Positions 1 through 9,818 of a stretch of DNA of 64,000 nt are shown here, in pieces; the stretch's first letter is position 1; each line of letters opens with the position of its first letter. The notes beneath the pieces are model-generated. The model worked only from the letters and a program-made list of their open reading frames with translations, was not told the DNA's origin and ran no database searches. The stretch is from Seonamhaeicola algicola. Its GTDB lineage: Bacteria; Bacteroidota; Bacteroidia; Flavobacteriales; Flavobacteriaceae. A program made the translations under genes and the position numbers. The DNA is taken from positions 775 to 64,774 of the forward strand of contig NZ_VOSC01000033.1 of the NCBI RefSeq assembly GCF_007997385.1, in the 5' to 3' direction.

Positions 1-5
1 TAATT

Positions 6-2033
6 TTATAAAAAGAAATTCCAGACAACACCGAAACGCACAGTAAAATCTCTGTATGGATTATTTGGTGCCGAAAAATAATTGTAGCCCGTAAATGCTG
101 AATTGAAATGTTCTGCTTTTAGGAAGAGACGTGTTTGACGGATTTTTGCGTTTATGAAAAAATCTAGCCTTGGGAAATCTCCAATTTCTTCATTGTTTTG
201 CACATAAAACTCTGCCAATAGCGGGTTGTATGCATTCATATAGTATTTTGTGAAATAGTTTAGCGTAACACCAGTTTGCAGGTACATGGCTTTTTTAAAG
301 AGATGGCTTGAAAAATAGAGCGTGTTACGGGTGTTTATTTCGGGTACGTTTAATGTATTATTATCGTCTTGCACGTTTTGATACATTATTGTATTGTTTA
401 GTGCAAATTTACCTAACCTAATTTCATTTTGAAATTTTGCTCTAAAATAGGTTATTGTGCTATTGTTTTGGTATGGCCTTATGGATTGGGCTGTTTCATT
501 AACTGGTATATTTTCATCTTGTTTGAAATATACATAATCTGTTATGGTATTAAAATCTACCGTTAAGTTTGCCCAGTTTTTATATTTTAGGTTAAATGCT
601 ATTTGCTGGGTTTCGGTATTATTAAAACTATTTTGCCAATTATAGTTTTTATAATCGCTTTGATAAAGCAACGCATTGTAATTTGGTGCTTTTGAGCTGT
701 GATTTAATGAGGCTGATGCAGCAATATCTTCGTTTAAATTGAAGGTTGCTTTGGCTTTTATGTAATTACCGGTAAAATCTCCTGAGAGGTTTAAACCAAA
801 TTGCCCATTGAGTTCAAAACCTTTATATTGTTTTATATAACTACCTCCTGCGGCATAAACATTTCCTTTTAACCTATTAATAATGGTATTATTATTTAAA
901 ACCACTACTTTATTGTAACCGTAATTGTAATTGTTATTGCTTAGGTTAAATTGTAGGCTACCTAATAGTTTATTGCTGTAATTTACAAATACTTTATTAT
1001 AGAAGTTTTCTAGTGTTGCTTTATCTCTTAAATTTGATGTTACAAAGGCATCACCAAAAAAACTGTTTACAGCTGAAGATTGTTCATACTCAAAATATTT
1101 ATCTTCAAAAGCCATAATGTGGCCTAATTTTATTTCGTTTGAAGATAATGAGTCTTTTTTTATCAAAGTATAATCATGCTCTAAATATATGCGCTTACCT
1201 ACCAATATGCTTTCGGCATTTTCAAAATTTACTTCTAGAATGGAACGATCTAGGAACTCCTCATCACCTTCAATAAAATTTTCGGTACTAACGTTATCTA
1301 ATCCACCATTTTCTTGATTCATTAAATCTTGTGTAATTATGTGGCCGCGTATATTATACCTTTTATTTTTAGTTTGATAATTTGAAGTAAACCTAAAATT
1401 ACCTGTACTGGTTAATGCATTTTGGTATTTACCCAAAGAGCGTAAACCTTTATAGGCTATTGAAAAATTAAATTGTGGCGTGGTGTTTATTGTTATGAAG
1501 GAATCTACTAACTGCCCTTGCTCAAAAGCGGTTTTAAAAAAAAGCTCAGTTAACGGTGTTGGTACACGGTAATAAAAAACATCTTCAATTTCCCAATAAT
1601 TAAAATGTCTTGCTGTTGCCCCAAAACCAGGCATTAAACTTGTGCTTTGAAAATCATGAGTTAAACTATTATAAGTTTGCCCCAAGTTACCAAAAGGTAG
1701 TAAACCAAAATTATCTTTACGCAAATAATTAAACTTGTAGTCTTTTTTTATGGTTAACGTAGTATCTACATACGTTGTATCATTTTCTATTGAAATAATA
1801 GAATAATCTTGAATTTTAGCTTTTTCGTCTTTATCTGTTTTTGATGATTTTGAAACAGGCCTTTTTTGAAGTTTTGTTTCTTGAAGCGAATCTTGTGTTA
1901 CAGTTGGAGGCTTTACTTTACCACCTTCTGTAATATTTTGGGCTTTTACACTAAATGATACACCCATAAATAAACACACCAACAATGTTTTAACTATAAT
2001 TTTCTTGGTTTTAATTGTATATATATTTGGCAT
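6..2033 (-). CDS. putative outer-membrane porin (Porin_10-like)
   Basis: This 675-residue protein has a Sec signal peptide ending near AxAQ at about residue 32. A Pro/Lys/Thr-rich linker follows, then a long stretch of alternating hydrophobic and polar segments, and it ends in a hydrophobic-aromatic C-terminus (VVWNFFL) as outer-membrane barrels do. Composition and size fit the Bacteroidota 'putative porin' family, inferred from recollection of family features. Its stop codon lies at positions 6-8, so the gene is complete. It is the last gene on the minus strand after the SusCD operon, but a strong terminator at 2146-2180 separates the two, so it is probably transcribed on its own. The substrate is unknown. 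Confidence 0.7.
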   Translation of the reverse strand: MPNIYTIKTKKIIVKTLLVCLFMGVSFSVKAQNITEGGKVKPPTVTQDSLQETKLQKRPVSKSSKTDKDEKAKIQDYSIISIENDTTYVDTTLTIKKDYKFNYLRKDNFGLLPFGNLGQTYNSLTHDFQSTSLMPGFGATARHFNYWEIEDVFYYRVPTPLTELFFKTAFEQGQLVDSFITINTTPQFNFSIAYKGLRSLGKYQNALTSTGNFRFTSNYQTKNKRYNIRGHIITQDLMNQENGGLDNVSTENFIEGDEEFLDRSILEVNFENAESILVGKRIYLEHDYTLIKKDSLSSNEIKLGHIMAFEDKYFEYEQSSAVNSFFGDAFVTSNLRDKATLENFYNKVFVNYSNKLLGSLQFNLSNNNYNYGYNKVVVLNNNTIINRLKGNVYAAGGSYIKQYKGFELNGQFGLNLSGDFTGNYIKAKATFNLNEDIAASASLNHSSKAPNYNALLYQSDYKNYNWQNSFNNTETQQIAFNLKYKNWANLTVDFNTITDYVYFKQDENIPVNETAQSIRPYQNNSTITYFRAKFQNEIRLGKFALNNTIMYQNVQDDNNTLNVPEINTRNTLYFSSHLFKKAMYLQTGVTLNYFTKYYMNAYNPLLAEFYVQNNEEIGDFPRLDFFINAKIRQTRLFLKAEHFNSAFTGYNYFSAPNNPYRDFTVRFGVVWNFFL

Positions 2034-2145
2034 GTTTATTTTCTATGTTTTATTAAAAATAAATTGTGCTTTGTTTTAGCTTATTTTTTTAAACAGCAAA
2101 AGTAATTATTTGAACGGAAAGAGGCTTAAATTATTTTAAATAAAG

Positions 2146-2180
2146 AAAAAACCACACAGAAATTATCAGTGTGGTTTTTT
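2146..2180 (-). terminator. intrinsic terminator of the first susCD operon
   Basis: The arms ACCACAC (2151-2157) and GTGTGGT (2169-2175) pair and are extended by A/T pairs, with T runs on both sides. It lies 28 bases past the stop of the DUF4302 gene and should end the minus-strand operon. Confidence 0.8.
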
Positions 2181-2207
2181 TAAATATTTATTTAAATGCG
2201 CTACCTA

Positions 2208-3590
2208 CTAAAAGAATAAACCGTAAACCCTTAGGTTTGGACTATCTAAACTAGCGAATGATACTGATAGATTACTAAATCTAGCCGAATCTGTTTCGAA
2301 ACCACCGTGTAGCTCGCCCACCATACCATTGGAGCTATTAAAAAAGTCTATTAAATCTTGTGCTAAGAATTGAAAATCTAAACTATCCTGATCTAACGGC
2401 CCTTGAAATGTAACATTAAATGTTCTATCATCATTAATTGTTGCCGCTGAAAAACAGTAGTTTAAATCTGGGAAGCCATTAAACCTAAGACGGAACTGAC
2501 CTTCGCAAATTTGACCATTATCATCGAAATCAAAAAAGAAAATATAGTCAAACACAGAAATTCCAAATCCTCCTAAAAAATCATTTAATCCATCAATAAT
2601 AGCATCATGTCCTACAGAAGTTAAACTGTTTGCTCCTAAAGAAGGTCTGTAAAGAAAAATAGGAGCTCCACCATCTAACTGGGCAATGTTGAAAATATTA
2701 GGCGAAATGTAAGCTGGCCAATCTGCGAATAGAATTGTTGCTGTGGTACCATTTACAGTAGATATGTAGCTATTTGAAGCTACATCATACGTGAATTCTT
2801 CATAGGTTTGCCCCTCAAACTCAAGTGCTGGACTTAATATTAAACCTGTTTCAGTAAATAACATCCCGAAAGCTAACTCGCTTACCTCTCCGCTATCAGA
2901 TGTAAGTGTTGGTTTTGCATAATGCCTTAAAGAATCATAGTTAAGATTAAAATTTGAAACGCCTCCTCCATTTTCAATTCTTAGTATTTGAAATACTGAT
3001 GATGTTGGCTTTGGTAATATATTTTGCCTTTGTGCTAATGAAGCCTCAGCTTTTTGTACACTTTCGGCTTCAAAATTGGTAAAGCCTGTTGGTTCTAATA
3101 CTAGGCTAGATGTATTTCTGTTTCTAACATCTTTGAAAATAATTTTACCGTCTTCAAAATTAAAATATTGAAATACTGATGTACCTTTATAGCCCGTAGC
3201 TATTAAGCCATCAAATAAAGGATCACTTACTTTCTGTATGTGGTTTCGGGTTGTAAATATTAACTCATTAGTAGTTCCAAATCTAACATCAAATGATGAC
3301 GTTTGAATTTCGGTTTCACTATTAAAATCTGAAGTCATGTCAACTGTTCCATTTTCATTAAACTTCATGTAAAATGTGAAACCACCAAACTCATCATTTT
3401 TAGTAAAATATGTTGCTTTATAACCTTGGCTTTCCGATGTAAGCAGGTTTAATAGCTCTGAATTTCTTTGTGCTAGCCTTTCTGCTGGTGCAGTATCAAA
3501 CAATTCGGTTGTGTCATCATTACTACATGAAAACAATGCTAACAATAGCACTATTAACAACCCGTACTTTTTTATATTAATTTTTTTCAT
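2208..3590 (-). CDS. DUF4302 family lipoprotein
   Basis: The 460-residue protein starts with a short lipoprotein signal (hydrophobic core, then FSC at Cys22). It carries the typical DUF4302 opening PAERLAQRNSELLNLLTS followed by a GYKATYF motif. DUF4302 proteins are Bacteroidota cell-surface lipoproteins of unknown biochemical role that are usually encoded beside a SusC/SusD pair and a zinc metallopeptidase, exactly as here. It is the last gene of a four-gene operon, only 5 bases after the peptidase gene. A role in binding protein or peptide at the cell surface is inference from context. Confidence 0.85.
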   Translation of the reverse strand: MKKINIKKYGLLIVLLLALFSCSNDDTTELFDTAPAERLAQRNSELLNLLTSESQGYKATYFTKNDEFGGFTFYMKFNENGTVDMTSDFNSETEIQTSSFDVRFGTTNELIFTTRNHIQKVSDPLFDGLIATGYKGTSVFQYFNFEDGKIIFKDVRNRNTSSLVLEPTGFTNFEAESVQKAEASLAQRQNILPKPTSSVFQILRIENGGGVSNFNLNYDSLRHYAKPTLTSDSGEVSELAFGMLFTETGLILSPALEFEGQTYEEFTYDVASNSYISTVNGTTATILFADWPAYISPNIFNIAQLDGGAPIFLYRPSLGANSLTSVGHDAIIDGLNDFLGGFGISVFDYIFFFDFDDNGQICEGQFRLRFNGFPDLNYCFSAATINDDRTFNVTFQGPLDQDSLDFQFLAQDLIDFFNSSNGMVGELHGGFETDSARFSNLSVSFASLDSPNLRVYGLFF

Positions 3591-3595
3591 ATTTC

Positions 3596-4447
3596 TTAAT
3601 TTATCAATTCTAAAGTTGCTGCTTCAGTTAAAGCTTGTAACTCATACAGGTCTATGTTAAAGTTTTCTTTGTAATACTCGACTACTAAAGATTCTTTAAA
3701 CCTAATAATTGCTCTAGCTTGTTCACTAGCTATACCATCAACAATGGCATCATAATCTTCTTTTGAGTTAGTTAGAATTTCGGAAACCATTTCAACAAAA
3801 TCTTCACTTTCTTGACTTGATGCATATGCTGTAATATACCCCAACTCTCTTGCTTCTTCATCAGATCTATTAAACCAATTTGAATTATAATTTTCAGGGT
3901 TTATTTGACCATAAATAGGATCTACAGGCACCGTTTGGTTTAAAATATGTGCATACTCATGCTGCACCGTTTTTAATGGTTGTTTAATTATATCAACATC
4001 AGAAAAATCTAGATAATCTACATTAAAAAGTGTGATTTTACTTCCTGCCTCTGCAACGCCTAATGTAATTGTAGGACTGTTAGGATTAAAGTTAAAACCA
4101 CCTGATAAAGTAAACTGCCTTGGCGCTATGTTTTTTATAAAGTTTTCTCCGCCCAATGCTGTGTATGGTTCTATCCAGGCTTTTAATAAAGCTTCGGCTA
4201 TTGGTTTTACATTTTGTTCAAATGGCGGATGTAAAAATCTGTCGATATCGGTTTCGTTAATATTCCATTTATATTGTACTTCAATATTGTATGGCTCTAC
4301 AAAGTTATCTCTTAACCAAAGATCTAAATCGTTTAGTATTGGTGGATCAGTATCAATTTGACTATCACCAACAGCATCAGAATTACCACAAGATACTATT
4401 GCTAATAAAAGTACTTGTAGGTATATTATTTTTATAATGTTTTTCAT
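3596..4447 (-). CDS. putative zinc metallopeptidase lipoprotein (Peptidase_Mx1)
   Basis: This is a 283-residue lipoprotein with Cys20 in the lipobox context AIVSC. The zinc-binding motif HEYAH is at about residues 163-167. Other conserved pieces of the Peptidase_Mx1 family are visible: the YNIEVQYKW segment near residue 53, the WIEPY segment near 91, and LGVAEAG near 129. The family often shows two adjacent His before the Glu (HHE); here the first position is Gln (QHEYAH), which leaves HEXXH intact. It sits between susD and the DUF4302 gene and is probably a surface-exposed protease feeding the SusCD transporter. Secretion and zinc motif are seen; proteolytic activity is inferred. Confidence 0.85.
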   Translation of the reverse strand: MKNIIKIIYLQVLLLAIVSCGNSDAVGDSQIDTDPPILNDLDLWLRDNFVEPYNIEVQYKWNINETDIDRFLHPPFEQNVKPIAEALLKAWIEPYTALGGENFIKNIAPRQFTLSGGFNFNPNSPTITLGVAEAGSKITLFNVDYLDFSDVDIIKQPLKTVQHEYAHILNQTVPVDPIYGQINPENYNSNWFNRSDEEARELGYITAYASSQESEDFVEMVSEILTNSKEDYDAIVDGIASEQARAIIRFKESLVVEYYKENFNIDLYELQALTEAATLELIN

Positions 4448-4463
4448 ACTTCTCTTTTTTATA

Positions 4464-5960
4464 TTATCTAGGGTTAGCTTCTACACCAAATGATTGAGCT
4501 GCTTCTGGTATTTGTACTGCTCTTCGGTTATCTCCTTTTGGTAATTCATAACTATTTCCAAAGAAATCTAAATGCTCTATAGCTATGTTATGCCTTTTAA
4601 CATCAAACCATCTTAAACCTTCATTATAAAAAACAGTTTGTTTAATATCTAAAACTGCGCTAACAAACGGCAAAGCTTCATTTGAAATAGTGTAAAACGG
4701 TGTGTACAAATCTGTAGGAACACCTTGATATATTGCCGCTATATCTTCAGGTGTTAATGTATCTGTACTTGGATTGTATCCATCGGTTTTTACAGCTAAA
4801 GACATATTAATATCGTTTGTTGCATTTTCATACTGCCCTAACATAGCATAGGCTTCTGCCCTGTTAAGCAATGCTTCATCTGTTGAGAATAACACAAAAG
4901 TTACAAACGGAATACCAATACCTGCTGCCTGGTTTGTTACTCTAAAATATTCTTGATATTTAGGAATGAAGTTATTATCACTTCCTCCTCTAAAAAACAA
5001 ACTATAAGCCCAACCTTTACCGGTAATATTGGCACTATTAAACAAGTTGTTTACAATATTTGGTGCCATTTGGTATCGTGCTCTTGCATCTATTCTGTTA
5101 TACAGTGAACTACCAGTTACCAGTAACAAATTAGCAGGCTCTACTGTTGATGATGTATAAAGCGCTACTTGCTCATTAAAAGTTAAGTTACTTGAAGATG
5201 CTATGTTTCTTAATACAGCTAATGTATTGCCATCGCCTAAAGCTATATTACTATGCTCAATAACTTTTTCCCAGTCTCCTACAGTCAAATAAAATCTTGA
5301 AGCAAAAGCACTAGCAGCCTTCTTTGTAAAGTGAAAGGCTTTTATTTCGTAGTTATCTTGAATTAATGGCAAGCCTTCTTCCAAATCTTTTTGAATATTA
5401 GCGTATACATCGGCCACAGTTCCTCTTTCATAATCTGCTAGCAAAACAGTTTCGGGTTCTAATACATAAGGAATACCCAAATCTGAACTTGAAGTTGACG
5501 GATTAAAAGCTTTAGAAAAAATATTAACCAACATGTAATGTGCGTAAGCTCTACATAATAAAGCTTCACCTTTTAATGCACTAAGTTCAATACCATCACC
5601 AAGCTCTTCAATTGAAGCTAAAGCCTGATTTGCTTGTGCAATAGCTTTGTATGCTTCATTCCAGTAATTTGTTGGCGTATCAGTATCAATATCATTTAAA
5701 TCTCTCCAGAAATACATTTCTTCGTTTACTCTAAACTCTACAGTTGCACTAGAGCCTTTATCTCCGGCATTATCTGACATTGGTTCTAAAAACGACACAT
5801 ATGCAGCTTCTGGGTATGCAGCAACTAATAGTTCTGCTATTTTATCTGGCGTATCAATAGTTGTTCTATTATCGGGTGTTTCATCAAGAATATCACTACA
5901 TGAAACAAGCAACAACACGCCAAAAAGTATCTGTATTTTTCTTATATAAATATTTTTCAT
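4464..5960 (-). CDS. SusD/RagB family nutrient-binding lipoprotein
   Basis: The 498-residue protein is a lipoprotein (LLVSC near residue 20) with the SusD-like N-terminal TPR-type helices (ALKGEALLCRAYAHYMLVNIF near residues 127-147) and the usual C-terminal EGLRWFDVKRH motif. SusD proteins form the surface lid over the SusC channel and capture the substrate. It lies 11 bases downstream of susC and 16 bases upstream of the metallopeptidase gene. With a peptidase and no glycoside hydrolase nearby, its ligand is more likely peptide (RagB-like) than glycan; that is inference. Confidence 0.93.
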   Translation of the reverse strand: MKNIYIRKIQILFGVLLLVSCSDILDETPDNRTTIDTPDKIAELLVAAYPEAAYVSFLEPMSDNAGDKGSSATVEFRVNEEMYFWRDLNDIDTDTPTNYWNEAYKAIAQANQALASIEELGDGIELSALKGEALLCRAYAHYMLVNIFSKAFNPSTSSSDLGIPYVLEPETVLLADYERGTVADVYANIQKDLEEGLPLIQDNYEIKAFHFTKKAASAFASRFYLTVGDWEKVIEHSNIALGDGNTLAVLRNIASSSNLTFNEQVALYTSSTVEPANLLLVTGSSLYNRIDARARYQMAPNIVNNLFNSANITGKGWAYSLFFRGGSDNNFIPKYQEYFRVTNQAAGIGIPFVTFVLFSTDEALLNRAEAYAMLGQYENATNDINMSLAVKTDGYNPSTDTLTPEDIAAIYQGVPTDLYTPFYTISNEALPFVSAVLDIKQTVFYNEGLRWFDVKRHNIAIEHLDFFGNSYELPKGDNRRAVQIPEAAQSFGVEANPR

Positions 5961-5971
5961 AGTATTTTTTA

Positions 5972-8900
5972 TTAAAAGCCAATATTAAGTGAGAACGTAT
6001 ATAACTTAGAAATTGGTAACGCTACACCACCTGACCTAAAAAACTCAGGATCTTGACCACCTAATTTTGAATCTGAATAGATTAAGAATGGGTTTGTGCT
6101 TTGTAAACTCATTCTAAAAGAAGATAAACCTAGTTTTTGTACTGTTTGCTTATCTAATGAGTAACCTAATGTTATGTTTTTCATACGCACAAAACCACCA
6201 TCAGCAACACGCTCTGTAGAGTAGTTATAGGCGTTATATAACTGCCTTAAGTCTGTATCTCCATAGGCTTGTAGTAAAGATTGCGATGCAATTACAGGTA
6301 CATTAGTAATGTTTTCATCACCAGGAGCAATCCATCTATTTACAAACTCTCTTGGAAACACATCTAAATCTGTGTATTGCGATTTAAAGCTAGGTGTTAA
6401 CCTCACTTTATTACCTGCAGAGAACGAAACGAAAAAGCTTAAATCCCAGTTTTTATATTTGAAATTATTAGCTATACCTCCTGTTAAGTTTGGTTCTGTT
6501 GGGCCTTCATAAACAAGGTAATCTAATACATCATCAGTATCTTGAAAATCAATTAATGCAAACGGGTCTGCAGGGTCATAATCTTCCTGATCGGTTAAAA
6601 ACTGAGGTAAACCAAACTCATTTAAGCCCTGAAATTCATATGAAAACAAAGCACCTTTTGGAAAACCAACAGCATTACCTCTACCCGTTCCTGTAATTAA
6701 ATCAAAAACATTTGTTTCTTGTTTTAAATCTGTAATTTCTTGATTGAAGTGCGAAATATTGAAACTTGTTCTCCAAGAGAAATTATCGTTATCAATATTA
6801 ACGGTGTTAAGCTGAAACTCTATACCGTTTGTTGTCATTTCAGAATTGTTACCAAGTTTTAACTCTTCACCACCAATACCCGTTGTTCTAATTAAGTCTA
6901 TTAAATCTTTACCTCTTCTAAAGTAAGCATCAAAATTCATAGTAATGCGGTTATTGAAAAGGCCTAAATCTAATCCAAGGTTCAACTCTAGGGTTTTTTC
7001 ATAGGTTAATTCGCTATTTTGTAAATCTTCAATATTTATAAAGTTTTCTCTGTCATCAGGGTTCAATCTGTCTGTTACTTGGTTTCTAAAAACTGCTAGA
7101 TTATTGGTTGCATTATCAGCTAATAACCCAACTAGCCCGTAACTTGGGCGGAATGCCATACTAGAAATTACATTTGAATTTTGAATAAAATCCTCTTTAT
7201 CAATATTCCATTTTCCTCCAATAGAGTATGTTGGCAACCATCTTGAATCTGATGATTTACCTGCTCTATTAGAGCCTTCGTAATTTCCTGAAACGTTTAA
7301 AACGTATTTCTTATCAAAATCATATGTTACGTTAGCAAATAGTGATACTTCACGTTGTCTTGTTTCTTGTGATGAAAAATAATCGTTCCCTTCTAAAATT
7401 ACCTTTTTTAAGATATCAGGATCTGTAAAAACAGTGCCTCCTCTATCAAATTGATAGCCGTAGCCCGTATTTGAGCTGCTAGACCTATCTGTATGCCTGT
7501 ATTCTTGCCCTGCATATAAACGTAACCCATGTAAATCATCTTTAAATCTTGTTGTATAATCTAAAGTATTTCTAAAGGTATATGTTACAAGTGTATTTTT
7601 AGTATTTGTTAAAATACCTCCAACAGGTAATACTACTTTTGGTCTTGAGTTAGGCTCATCTGGGTCTGTAAACAAAAATGTATTAGCATCTTGTACAATG
7701 GTAGTTTCATCTGCCCTGTAAGCTGCTGCTACATTTGAGTTTTCGGTTGCTCCTTGCTCACCAACAGACGTTACATAACGTGCAGAACTTAAGTGTGTAT
7801 ATTTAAGCTTATCGTTAATTTGATAATCTGCTTGCAATTGCATTTTTATATCATTTACATTCAACTCTAAAGAGTTATTATCTAACTCATTTATAATATT
7901 AAATGGCGCCCAGTTGTACCTTGAATATTCTAAATTACCATTATTATCTCTTGGGCGTAAAGCTCTACTTGTATTAATTGCGTAGCTAAATGGATTGATA
8001 TCAAAATCTCTTGTGAACGACCCGAAAAAAGTATCTTCTTCTCTTGATAATGTTCCTGGAGCCAATTGATTTCTAACAGAACCTTGTAACTGTGTTGTTA
8101 GTTTTAATTTATCATCAAAAAGAAAAAATGTATTTCTTAGGTTACCTGTAATTCTTCTTACACGATCTGCAACCGTCCAACCTGCATCCGTATAATAACC
8201 TAATGAGGCGTATGATGTTGAGTTTTCGCTTCCGCTAGAAAAACTTAAAGTATGGGTTTGTGTTGGAGTTGCTCTAAATAAGGTTTTAAACCAATCTGTA
8301 TTAGCTAATTCATATTGTTGTAAAAACTTAGCTTTTGCTTCTGGTGTATTTTCTAGCTCATATTCACCTGTAGTTTCATTGAAATTATTAATAGCTCTAT
8401 ACATTATATTGTATATGCCACCATACCTGCCTTGAAACGAAGATGGCAAATTTAAAAACCCTTTTGATTCCATTTCACGGTATACCGATACGGTTTCTTG
8501 TGAATTTAACAAATCGAAATTTGAATATCTTGGAATATCTCTTACTGCATATTCTGCAGCATAATTGAATGTAGGTTTTTGGTTTTTTCTACCAGATTTT
8601 GTAGTTATAACCACAACGCCATTTAAAGCTCTAGCACCATACAAAGCCGTTGCTGAAGCATCTCTTAAAATTTCAAAACTTTCAATATCGGCTGCATTCA
8701 AACCAGCTACAGCTGAACTTAAAAGCGTGTTAGGATCACCTGACACTAAATCAGAAACAGAGAGATTTACAATTTCTTCTTGTATTACGCCGTCAATAAT
8801 CCAAATAGGTTTAGTATCACCTAAAATAGATGACGATCCTCTAATTGTAATTCTAGGGGCGGCACCAAAAGTACCTGTAACATTTTGTACACTTACACCT

Positions 8901-9340
8901 GCTGCTCTACCTTCTAAAGCCCTAGAAATATCAGCAACACCATCTAATTTAACATCTTTAGCTTTAATTGTTTGAGAGGCTCCTGTAAAAAGCTCACGCT
9001 TTACATTTTGATACCCAGTAATTACAACGGCATCTAAACCTTCTAAATCTTCAATTAGTGTTACGTTTATAACATTAGTAGCACCAACAGTAACAAGTTG
9101 GGTTTTCATACCAATGTAACTAAACTTTAACACCTCGCCTTTTTTTGCATTAATGGCATAATTTCCATCAAAATCTGAAACAACACCTCGTGAAGTTCCT
9201 TGCACAATAACGGTAACTCCATCTAGAGGAACGCCGCCCGAGTCAATAATTGTTCCATTAACCTGTCCATTTTGCGCACTGGACACTTGAAATGATAGCA
9301 TGAGAAAAAGTGCTACCAAATACGCGTAGTTTAATTTCAT
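5972..9340 (-). CDS. SusC/RagA family TonB-linked outer membrane protein
   Basis: The 1122-residue TonB-dependent transporter has a Sec signal (ending near VSSAQ), a carboxypeptidase-D regulatory-like domain (about residues 26-105), a plug domain (about 115-250, with PIWIIDGV and the SIEILRDASATALYG-type motif) and a large beta-barrel ending in a terminal Phe (SLNIGF). Length and order are normal for SusC. It is the first gene of the four-gene operon and is preceded by a 478-base gap with a candidate promoter at 9369-9399. It should import what the SusD partner and the metallopeptidase supply, probably oligopeptides (inferred). Confidence 0.95.
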   Translation of the reverse strand: MKLNYAYLVALFLMLSFQVSSAQNGQVNGTIIDSGGVPLDGVTVIVQGTSRGVVSDFDGNYAINAKKGEVLKFSYIGMKTQLVTVGATNVINVTLIEDLEGLDAVVITGYQNVKRELFTGASQTIKAKDVKLDGVADISRALEGRAAGVSVQNVTGTFGAAPRITIRGSSSILGDTKPIWIIDGVIQEEIVNLSVSDLVSGDPNTLLSSAVAGLNAADIESFEILRDASATALYGARALNGVVVITTKSGRKNQKPTFNYAAEYAVRDIPRYSNFDLLNSQETVSVYREMESKGFLNLPSSFQGRYGGIYNIMYRAINNFNETTGEYELENTPEAKAKFLQQYELANTDWFKTLFRATPTQTHTLSFSSGSENSTSYASLGYYTDAGWTVADRVRRITGNLRNTFFLFDDKLKLTTQLQGSVRNQLAPGTLSREEDTFFGSFTRDFDINPFSYAINTSRALRPRDNNGNLEYSRYNWAPFNIINELDNNSLELNVNDIKMQLQADYQINDKLKYTHLSSARYVTSVGEQGATENSNVAAAYRADETTIVQDANTFLFTDPDEPNSRPKVVLPVGGILTNTKNTLVTYTFRNTLDYTTRFKDDLHGLRLYAGQEYRHTDRSSSSNTGYGYQFDRGGTVFTDPDILKKVILEGNDYFSSQETRQREVSLFANVTYDFDKKYVLNVSGNYEGSNRAGKSSDSRWLPTYSIGGKWNIDKEDFIQNSNVISSMAFRPSYGLVGLLADNATNNLAVFRNQVTDRLNPDDRENFINIEDLQNSELTYEKTLELNLGLDLGLFNNRITMNFDAYFRRGKDLIDLIRTTGIGGEELKLGNNSEMTTNGIEFQLNTVNIDNDNFSWRTSFNISHFNQEITDLKQETNVFDLITGTGRGNAVGFPKGALFSYEFQGLNEFGLPQFLTDQEDYDPADPFALIDFQDTDDVLDYLVYEGPTEPNLTGGIANNFKYKNWDLSFFVSFSAGNKVRLTPSFKSQYTDLDVFPREFVNRWIAPGDENITNVPVIASQSLLQAYGDTDLRQLYNAYNYSTERVADGGFVRMKNITLGYSLDKQTVQKLGLSSFRMSLQSTNPFLIYSDSKLGGQDPEFFRSGGVALPISKLYTFSLNIGF

Positions 9341-9368
9341 AAAATTAATAATTTGAATTAGTCAATTG

Positions 9369-9399
9369 TAAATATCAGCATATTTCATTCAAAGAACAA
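9369..9399 (-). promoter_or_regulatory. candidate susC promoter (copy A)
   Basis: On the minus strand, TTG (9399-9397) is followed after 20 bases by GATATTTA (9376-9369), close to the flavobacterial TTG-N19-TAnnTTTG consensus. Predicted transcription would start roughly 20 bases before the susC ATG. Confidence 0.5.
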
Positions 9400-9495
9400 A
9401 ATTTGTAACATAAAATAAAGAAATAACCCCAATTATTAATCATTTAGCAATTTTCACATGTAAATTATAACAATATGTAGATTAGAAACAAAAAA

Positions 9496-9526
9496 AAAGA
9501 AAGCCAACATAAAGCTGGCTTTCTTT
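9496..9526 (-). terminator. orphan intrinsic terminator between divergent genes
   Basis: AAAGAAAGCCA (9496-9506) pairs perfectly with TGGCTTTCTTT (9516-9526) around a 9-base loop. On the minus strand it is followed by a run of T (complement of 9491-9495 and beyond). No annotated gene ends here, so it must end a small transcript or attenuate a long susC leader. Confidence 0.6.
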
Positions 9527-9567
9527 TAAATATTAAACAAGAATATTTATATTGAGTTAGTCGGTTG

Positions 9568-9598
9568 CAAACATCACAATATTATAATTAATAACCAA
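9568..9598 (-). promoter_or_regulatory. duplicate promoter (copy B) upstream of the orphan terminator
   Basis: On the minus strand, TTG (9598-9596) is followed after 20 bases by GATGTTTG (9575-9568). The surrounding 30 bases (9554-9583) match the susC-proximal copy (9355-9384) at 23 positions, and the offset of both boxes is exactly 199 bases. It would drive an RNA of about 70 bases ending at 9496-9526. Confidence 0.45.
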
Positions 9599-9818
9599 GC
9601 AAAAACACAAAAAACATAAAAAAAACTGCTAAAAAACAGGTTTTTATTTTGAATTATTCTTTATTTAAGCTAAAAAATAATGTAAAATGCTTAATAAAAA
9701 CCTTTAAAAATATCAATTATTCAAAATTAAACTAAAACCACCAGAATCTACACAATTACAATGCGCGCATAACACTTTAGTTTTTAAAGTTTTATAGCTT
9801 TGCTTAAACCAATATTAT

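Larger units (their letters stand above)
9341..9818. other. 478-base divergent regulatory region, no gene
   Basis: Between susC (minus) and rnhB (plus) I find no convincing ORF. It holds a candidate susC promoter (9369-9399), a second copy of the same promoter 199 bases further upstream (9568-9598), a terminator-like hairpin (9496-9526) and, at 9795-9802, a TAGCTTTG box 16 bases before the rnhB start. Confidence 0.7.

Noticed and set aside
8565-8975. 136-residue plus-strand frame inside susC
   Set aside because: It is antisense to the conserved plug domain of the SusC protein and has no promoter or domain of its own.
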